The translations under genes were made by a program, and so were the position numbers. The notes below the pieces were generated by a model, which was not told the origin of the DNA, searched no databases, and worked only from the letters and a program-made list of their open reading frames with translations. This document shows, piece after piece, positions 59,123-64,000 of a stretch of DNA of 64,000 nt (positions are counted from its first letter, which is position 1; each line of letters opens with the position of its first letter). Source of the stretch: Aquatica leii (taxonomy: Eukaryota > Arthropoda > Insecta > Coleoptera > Lampyridae); the NCBI GenBank assembly GCA_035610365.1, contig CM069432.1, positions 170,064,035-170,128,034 of the forward strand. The letters run 5' to 3'.

Positions 59123-61797
59123 GGGAAGGGGGAGGGCTACTGTGGACAAATTTATTTAAAATTTTTTTTTAACCTCATTAATCGAAAGTGACACAGTCGT
59201 TCTGTAAATTCTGAATAAAGCATACCATTCCCCATTAACCGAAAATTTTTTAGAATTTGCAAATTCATTGTAGGAGTGAAATTTGACAGTTTCATTTAAT
59301 CATGTCAATTGTCCATAGTGACCCCCACCCGGGGTCATTGTGAACAGTACAACGGGCTATTTTGGACAGCTTAAAAAATCCAGTACCAGCAATTAAAAGA
59401 TATTATATTTATCAAAATTTACATTTAAAAGTAAAGGCTTCCCTGCCTCTTCGTTTTTTGTCGAATGGGAGGTGGTAGTAGTCCAACAATATCCGCCCGT
59501 GTCACAACTGACTCATCAACAACATCAGGAAACAGAAAATGACGATTCTTATATCGTAAAAATTTGACTGTGACCTCGATGTGACTGTCCACGGCCGTGA
59601 TTTCACCAACATAGTATTTAAGGGTTTTTTAGTGGGAAATTGTACCAAAACAAATTGTCCTATGACCAGCACTTCCTTATCGATATTTATTAGTCCCTCA
59701 CTTTTGTCACTGTCTTCGTCTTCCTCAGCCCAACCTTCATCTTCAGATTCGAGAATCATGTTGATTTCAGAATCGGAGGACTGGTCATTTTCAACAATAT
59801 CTTTCTTTTGTATCCGTATTTTCTGTTTTTTCATGAGCTCTTTTCTTGGCTTGGGTTTTACTTTAATTTTTTCTTTTTCTTCTAGTTTTTCTTTTTCCGG
59901 TGTAGAGGTGTAAATTGTTGATTTTATGTGCAACCTTTTTCTAGTTTTATTTCTTTCAGCAGCTTTCTTCTTGACTTAGTTTTGATACATGCTCTGCTTT
60001 TTCTGAAGTTTTTTCTTCAGCCCTGTTAGGCATGTCATTTTCTTTGGAATTTACCAAGGTTTGCACATCAGCGTGCTCTGGATGGTCTGTCACAGAAGAC
60101 GGCAAAAAATCAACATCATTGAACCTTAACCGATTGTTGGGCCAAATGCCAGTAGTTAACAAACCAGAAACAATGTTTTTGGGCCTAAAAGAAGCAAGAT
60201 ATGGCTCCTTCGCTATGCCTGCAATATCAGCAATCGTGACACTTCTACCAGGGTGCGCGCGCAACCAGTCAGCAAGGGCAACCTTCTGGTTTCTTTTAAA
60301 AGGACCATAAACAGCAACGTCCAGTGGTTGTAATTTGTATGTGCTGTGTGGAGGAAATGATACTAAGCTAATTCCATGATCTTTAGCGTATCTAATGGCT
60401 TTAACACTAATGTGGCTTGTCAAGAAGACAAAGAAAGCGATTGTTAATGGAGCTATGTGTGCGTTTTTGGATATGCATTAGCACTTCAAGGAAAGATTCT
60501 TTAGTCATCCAGCCTGTTTTATTTGCAATTCCGATCGATCCTGGTGTAGCTCCGTCCAAGAATCTGTCTTTCATGTTAACCCTTGGGTAAATAAAAATAT
60601 GTGGTATTGATGTTCCACAGGCTATAATAATACCACACATTGTGACCGTCACTCCTCTTTCTTGAGACGCAATCGCTCCAATCTGTTTCTTTTCGCATTC
60701 GGCAATCACTTTTGGGCTTTCCATAACTGTATTTAACTCAGTTTCGTCAAGATTTATAATACGATCAGGTGTAAACCCGTACTTTTCTATTTCAATATGC
60801 AGATTATCAAAAAACACGTTGACATTGACCTGATTCAATGACATGTTGCGGGCGTGGCTTGTATTTTCTGGTTTTCTCAATGATAATTTTTTATGGTCTC
60901 TCATCATTCTCTTCATCCAATCAATTCCTGCCATTTTATTTTTATCCCACTGCTTAGGATAAGGCAGTTTCAATAACTTTGCATACTCATAACCAAGTTC
61001 TTGCGTTTTCTTGTAAGTGAAACCATAATGTAGATTCGAAGCTTTCAGCAAGTAATCTACTATCAATAGTTCTTGCTTGTTAGTGAATACTTTCTTTGCC
61101 TGATTTTTTCCTTTACCCACTAACTTAATGGTCTTTAAACAAGGTTCTGTGTCAGATTCACCCAAGTCACTGTCACTGCTTCCTCTAATGTCAACTGCAT
61201 TATTGTTTAAGTTTGCTTTTGCCATCTGGACCCTCTTGTGTAGCATCGATTTGGATAAATTATATTCCATAGCAGCATGTCTCAGACTAGATTGTCGTTT
61301 TAGTACTTTTTTAACAGCTTTTAAAACATTTTCCTCGTCAATCGTTGCTCTGTCAGTCTTCCTAACGTAATTTCGCACCATCTGTAAGCAAAAGTAAAAT
61401 CATCAAGAAAAATATCTAGACACAAAACACATAATGTATATATGGGGGCCACTTGGGACAGCGTCCATAATGGCCCCATTACGCTTGTCCACACTGGCCC
61501 CGATATGCCTCTGAACAAAAATATGATTACATTTTTTTAGATGAATTGTTCAAACGTCAAAATATGCATTATGTTTAAGCACACATATTAGACTAAAAAT
61601 TTTACCGTTTTTACGAACACAGCACGATCCGCCATTACTTCATTATTGTTTGTGTCAGGGTGGCCAACTTTTGAACACGTATTTAAGAGGGTCCGTTGAT
61701 ACATATTCGTGTAGTTGGCGCGAAATTCAAATTAATTTTTAAGGCTTTTTTGTTGCTGTCCACACTAGCCCCTGTCCATACTGGCCCCCTTCTCCCC
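59123..61797 (-). mobile_element. pogo/Tigger-type DNA transposon
   Basis: A 2675-bp element flanked by TA at 59121-59122 and 61798-61799. Ends read GGGAAGGGGGAGGGCTACTG with TGGACA on the left and, inverted, GGGGAGAAGGGGGCCAGTAT with GGACA on the right. A motif of type GGGGCCANTNTGGACA occurs nine times near the two ends, in both orientations. It encodes one long transposase on the minus strand. It is inserted in the Myb-like gene of the inner Harbinger, so it is the youngest layer of this nest. Confidence 0.85.
59425..61381 (-). pseudogene. pogo-type DDE transposase with C-terminal extension
   Basis: Cut-and-paste transposase. The N-terminus (from 61381) MVRNYVRKTDRATIDEENVL with SSLRHAAMEYNLSKSMLHKR is a Psq-type helix-turn-helix. 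GFTYKKTQELGYEYAK and GIDWMKRMMRDHKKLSLRKP form the second DNA-binding/linker region. The catalytic triad is Asp in RIINLDETELN, Asp in LCLLD (near 60415) and Asp in KLQPLDVAVYGPFKRN. The second Asp box is followed directly by a deletion that shifts the frame (LLDNH-type text lost). A long Lys/Glu-rich tail (59933-59680) and a terminal block with FVLVQFPTKKP, VTVKFLRYKNRHFLFPDVVD and RADIVGLLPPPIRQKTK form an extension seen in insect relatives. At least three frame changes occur (near 60415, 59945 and 59560). Otherwise it is well preserved, indicating recent decay. Confidence 0.85.
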
Positions 61798-61997
61798 TAA
61801 ATACCAAAAAACAAACTATTGTCCAAACATTGTTACAAATTAAAGACAAAATGCATTCTTACGGTCAAAGAAGATGAAGAGATTGATATAGATTGCGATT
61901 TTTTTTTAATACTTCAGAATGCTACGCTTCTGGAACGTTTGTTTTTTACGGTTAGATGGTAGCTGGATGCTTATATCAGAACACAACATAACCAAGC

Positions 61998-62188
61998 ATA
62001 ATCCACATAACCTTAAATCACTATTTAAACGGCTCATTTGACAACGGTCATTTGACAATATTCCAAAGCAGGATGACCAACGTTAGCAAAGCGAAGTGCT
62101 GAAAGACGCAGAGTAGTTTAAGCCAAAGCTGAGGTGAAAAAAGCGGCATACCTAGCGTCAGCTTAAGTGAGTACTAATATACCGGCCC
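61998..62188 (-). repeat. Right inverted end of inner Harbinger element
   Basis: Reads inward TTAGGGCCGGTATATTAGTA, CTCACTTAAGCTGACG and, about 80 bases in, GCGTCTTTCAG, the last matching 56286-56296 at the left end. TAA at 62189-62191 lies directly outside. Confidence 0.55.
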
Positions 62189-62194
62189 TAAATG

Positions 62195-62391
62195 AGTTTA
62201 ATCAACCTTTTAAAATTTGTTTTGTGCAACCCATTTCATGCTTAACCAATAGTTAACTTTGCTTAATCAGAGCTCTTTTGTGAAATATTTAATCAACAGA
62301 TTAAATTTAACCAATGGTAAATTGTTTTTAACCAATTGATTAGTAGTGAATGATTCATTAAATATTTTACAAAAGCTTTGTGCAACCCGCT
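62195..62391 (-). repeat. Right inverted end of outer Harbinger-type element
   Basis: Reverse complement reads GCGGGTTGCACAAAGC, CCATTGGTTAAATTTAAT and later GGGTTGCACAAAACAAAT with GGTTGATTAAACT, matching the left end. It is longer than the left end because of internal indels. Confidence 0.55.
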
Positions 62392-64000
62392 CAATATCAT
62401 GTAGTTTGTAAATATCAACTTTGTTTCCTTGGTTATTTAGAGGAAACGCCAAATTCGATTATGTAGTTTCTATGCATATCGTTAATGGCAATAAATCAAA
62501 TTAAAGTATATACGTTATTGGGTTACTGATAGGATTTCTGTGTTAAGAGAAAATAAGCATGTTACTTTCAATTGAAATTGTATTTGATTAATTAATTTTA
62601 GTAGTTGCATTAAATAATCAGCTTATCTAATTTATTTCGTTTAAACTTGGTGAATTGTAACATTTTTGATAAAGCACATTAATTGACAATACGATTAATG
62701 ATTCGTTTGGTCTAACTATCAAAAGTAATTAGTTTCCCTATTAACAGTTATGTGAGGTTTAATATTTTTATGTAAAAGTAAATAGATTATTTTTTAAACG
62801 TATAACATAAAATGTAATTTAAAAGTATTACATTTATATCCCACTAAATTGGATTACATTTCAGTTCCTTCAAAGCAATGCACCTTTCTGTTTGTTTTGT
62901 TGCTTAACTTCGTTTGAACCATGTTTGCGAACATTTTAAATCTGGTTTATTTTTGTATGTTTATGTATGTTTAATCTATTCGTTTTCGTTAAACAAGAAG
63001 TAATTAAATCTGATGTTTTCAAATTAGTCTTTTAATTACGAAATTGATTTTCGTTAGAATTATTTCCAGTCTAAAAATTTCATGCTAGGTAATTTTTATA
63101 AAAAAGTAGTCTATGAATATTCGGGGCGTATTAGGAAATTAATTAAAAACCTAATATCTATTCAATCGATCGTTTTACATAATTACAGTATAATAGGTGC
63201 AGTAGCGCCCTTTGCGTGTGGTTTTTATTTTTCATTTAAAATAATTGATTTGGGAATATTTGACGGGAAATGACCGTTTTGTGTGTATACAGACCAACTT
63301 GGAGTTTAATATTCTACCAGAGATTTTCTTTTAATAACCGAATATTTTTTTTAACATTATCACGTACTAACTGCGTTGGGTCTGAAATTAAATGTTTCAT
63401 TTTGCAAATATAAATGTAGTAAATTTTGGGAATAGCTTGTGACATAAGGGATTGTCACCTTCTCTAAGTGCTAGTATTCGTCAAGCTAGGGGTGTGTTCA
63501 AGCACGAAGGTAGGAAGACCCCAGGTGTTTGTCTTCGTCTTAGATGGATCTCACGTCACTTGAACTTGTGTAGATCGGTCATCACTCAACAGGATAGGGA
63601 TCAGTTCTCCTGCATTTTCCTTCTGTTTAGAGAGAATATACGAAAATGTAATGGATTTTTACGACAAATTTTAACTTTAGGAATTTAAATGACGCGGTAT
63701 TTTTATAAAGTACATTGTAATAGTAGTACTAGAGTTTTGTTTATTGTTGATACTCAGTTTTTCATATAGGTACTAACTTCACTAATTTTGCCGATTATTC
63801 GACGTATTTAAGTAAGTGTGTACTTTTAGCGATTTTTTACTTCTTTATGTATGTTTACTGTATAGAAAACAAATCTTGTGTCGTTTAAGTCTATGTAACT
63901 GATGGACTTAATCACATTTTTTCATAGATATATACTTTTTTATTAGTGTATTTTTTTGCTACTAATTATTAGTGCCATATTGTTAAATACTTTATAGCTG
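62392..64000. other. AT-rich stretch with one GC-richer patch
   Basis: No recognisable gene. The segment 63440-63630 stands out: it is markedly less AT-rich (AGGTAGGAAGACCCCAGGTG, CTTGAACTTGTGTAGATCGG) and open on the plus strand for 78 codons (63452-63688), with SASIRQARGVFKHEGRKTPG in it. I do not recognise it; a repeat remnant or a host exon are both possible. Confidence 0.45.

Larger units (their letters stand above)
56200..62188. mobile_element. Inner Harbinger element
   Basis: The right end is CTTAAGTGAGTACTAATATA followed by CCGGCCC (to 62188), with TAA next to it, as expected for PIF/Harbinger. The left counterpart lies at about 56200-56300: CTTAAGCGGTGTAGTGCGTC with TTTCAG pairs with CTGAAAGACGCAGAGTAG at 62098-62115. 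The left tip is blurred, and a further CTTAAGTGTTAGTATCGTTC at 56373 looks like another, directly oriented end. The element carries a transposase (plus) and a Myb/SANT-like gene (minus), the usual two-gene Harbinger set, plus a nested pogo element at 59123-61797. Confidence 0.55.
55340..62391. mobile_element. Outer Harbinger-type element with long inverted ends
   Basis: The left end (55340-55480) starts near CCCGGTTGCAAAAAACTAAG and contains ATTGCACAAAA again about 95 bp in. The right end (62195-62391) finishes GTGCAACCCGC and has a second TTTTGTGCAACCC at 62219-62231. The two ends align as long imperfect inverted repeats rich in TTAACCATTGATTAAA-like text. Inside lie a HARBI1-type N-terminal exon (55712-55993, minus), a second Harbinger element and a pogo element. 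CAAT occurs just outside both ends, which may or may not be a duplicated target. The outer boundaries are approximate. Confidence 0.55.

Noticed and set aside
59581-60310. Plus-strand frames at 59581-59913 and 60032-60310
   Set aside because: They are antisense shadows of the pogo transposase, which carries the catalytic motifs on the minus strand.

Overview
The window looks like gene-poor, strongly AT-rich nuclear DNA of an arthropod, most likely an insect (possibly a beetle). The evidence is a eukaryotic-type tRNA-Asn sequence, eukaryotic transposon families (Tc1, pogo, PIF/Harbinger, Penelope-like, LINE) and protein fragments of families I know mainly from arthropods. I recognise no intact host protein-coding gene. 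Almost everything identifiable is a mobile element or its remains, set in AT-rich sequence with only chance-like open frames. All family names come from reading translated motifs by eye, not from searches.

Layout. 1-11.4 kb: AT-rich, with a decayed tRNA-like sequence, a 50-bp tandem repeat carrying TGACGTAA twice, and small hairpins. 11.4-13.4 kb: a decayed DDE transposase (minus strand), then a Penelope-like element end. 15.1 kb: a fragment of an unnamed arthropod protein family; a second piece lies at 34.0-34.5 kb. 17.7-22.6 kb: a 4.9-kb DNA transposon with about 165-bp inverted ends and a broken large protein that carries a FEN1/XPG-like nuclease segment and a C-terminal Cys-rich CXC segment (Academ-like). 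A perfect 41-bp-arm palindrome follows, then a tRNA-Asn-like sequence at 23.3 kb. 24-32 kb: AT-rich, with a perfect 64-bp tandem duplication and small repeats. 32.3-40.2 kb: scattered DDE transposase, Penelope-like reverse transcriptase, mariner-like and MITE remnants.

42.1-48.1 kb holds the most striking structure: a 5.9-kb inverted-repeat element. Each arm is a conserved ~200-bp end plus an array of 180-bp satellite monomers (8 on the left, 11 on the right, opposite orientations). A small core lies between the arms, and a Tc1-family transposon is inserted in that core. The right array shows an alternating two-monomer pattern.

48.3-53.3 kb: Penelope-type ends, a diverged pair of 460-490-bp direct repeats and the 3' end of a LINE. 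55.3-62.4 kb: nested DNA transposons. An outer Harbinger-type element with long inverted ends encloses a second Harbinger with transposase and Myb/SANT-like genes, and a pogo/Tigger element sits inside the Myb-like gene. The pogo element carries repeated subterminal motifs at both ends. 62.4-64 kb: AT-rich, with one GC-richer unexplained patch. The genes do not form a pathway; they are layers of transposon insertion and decay.
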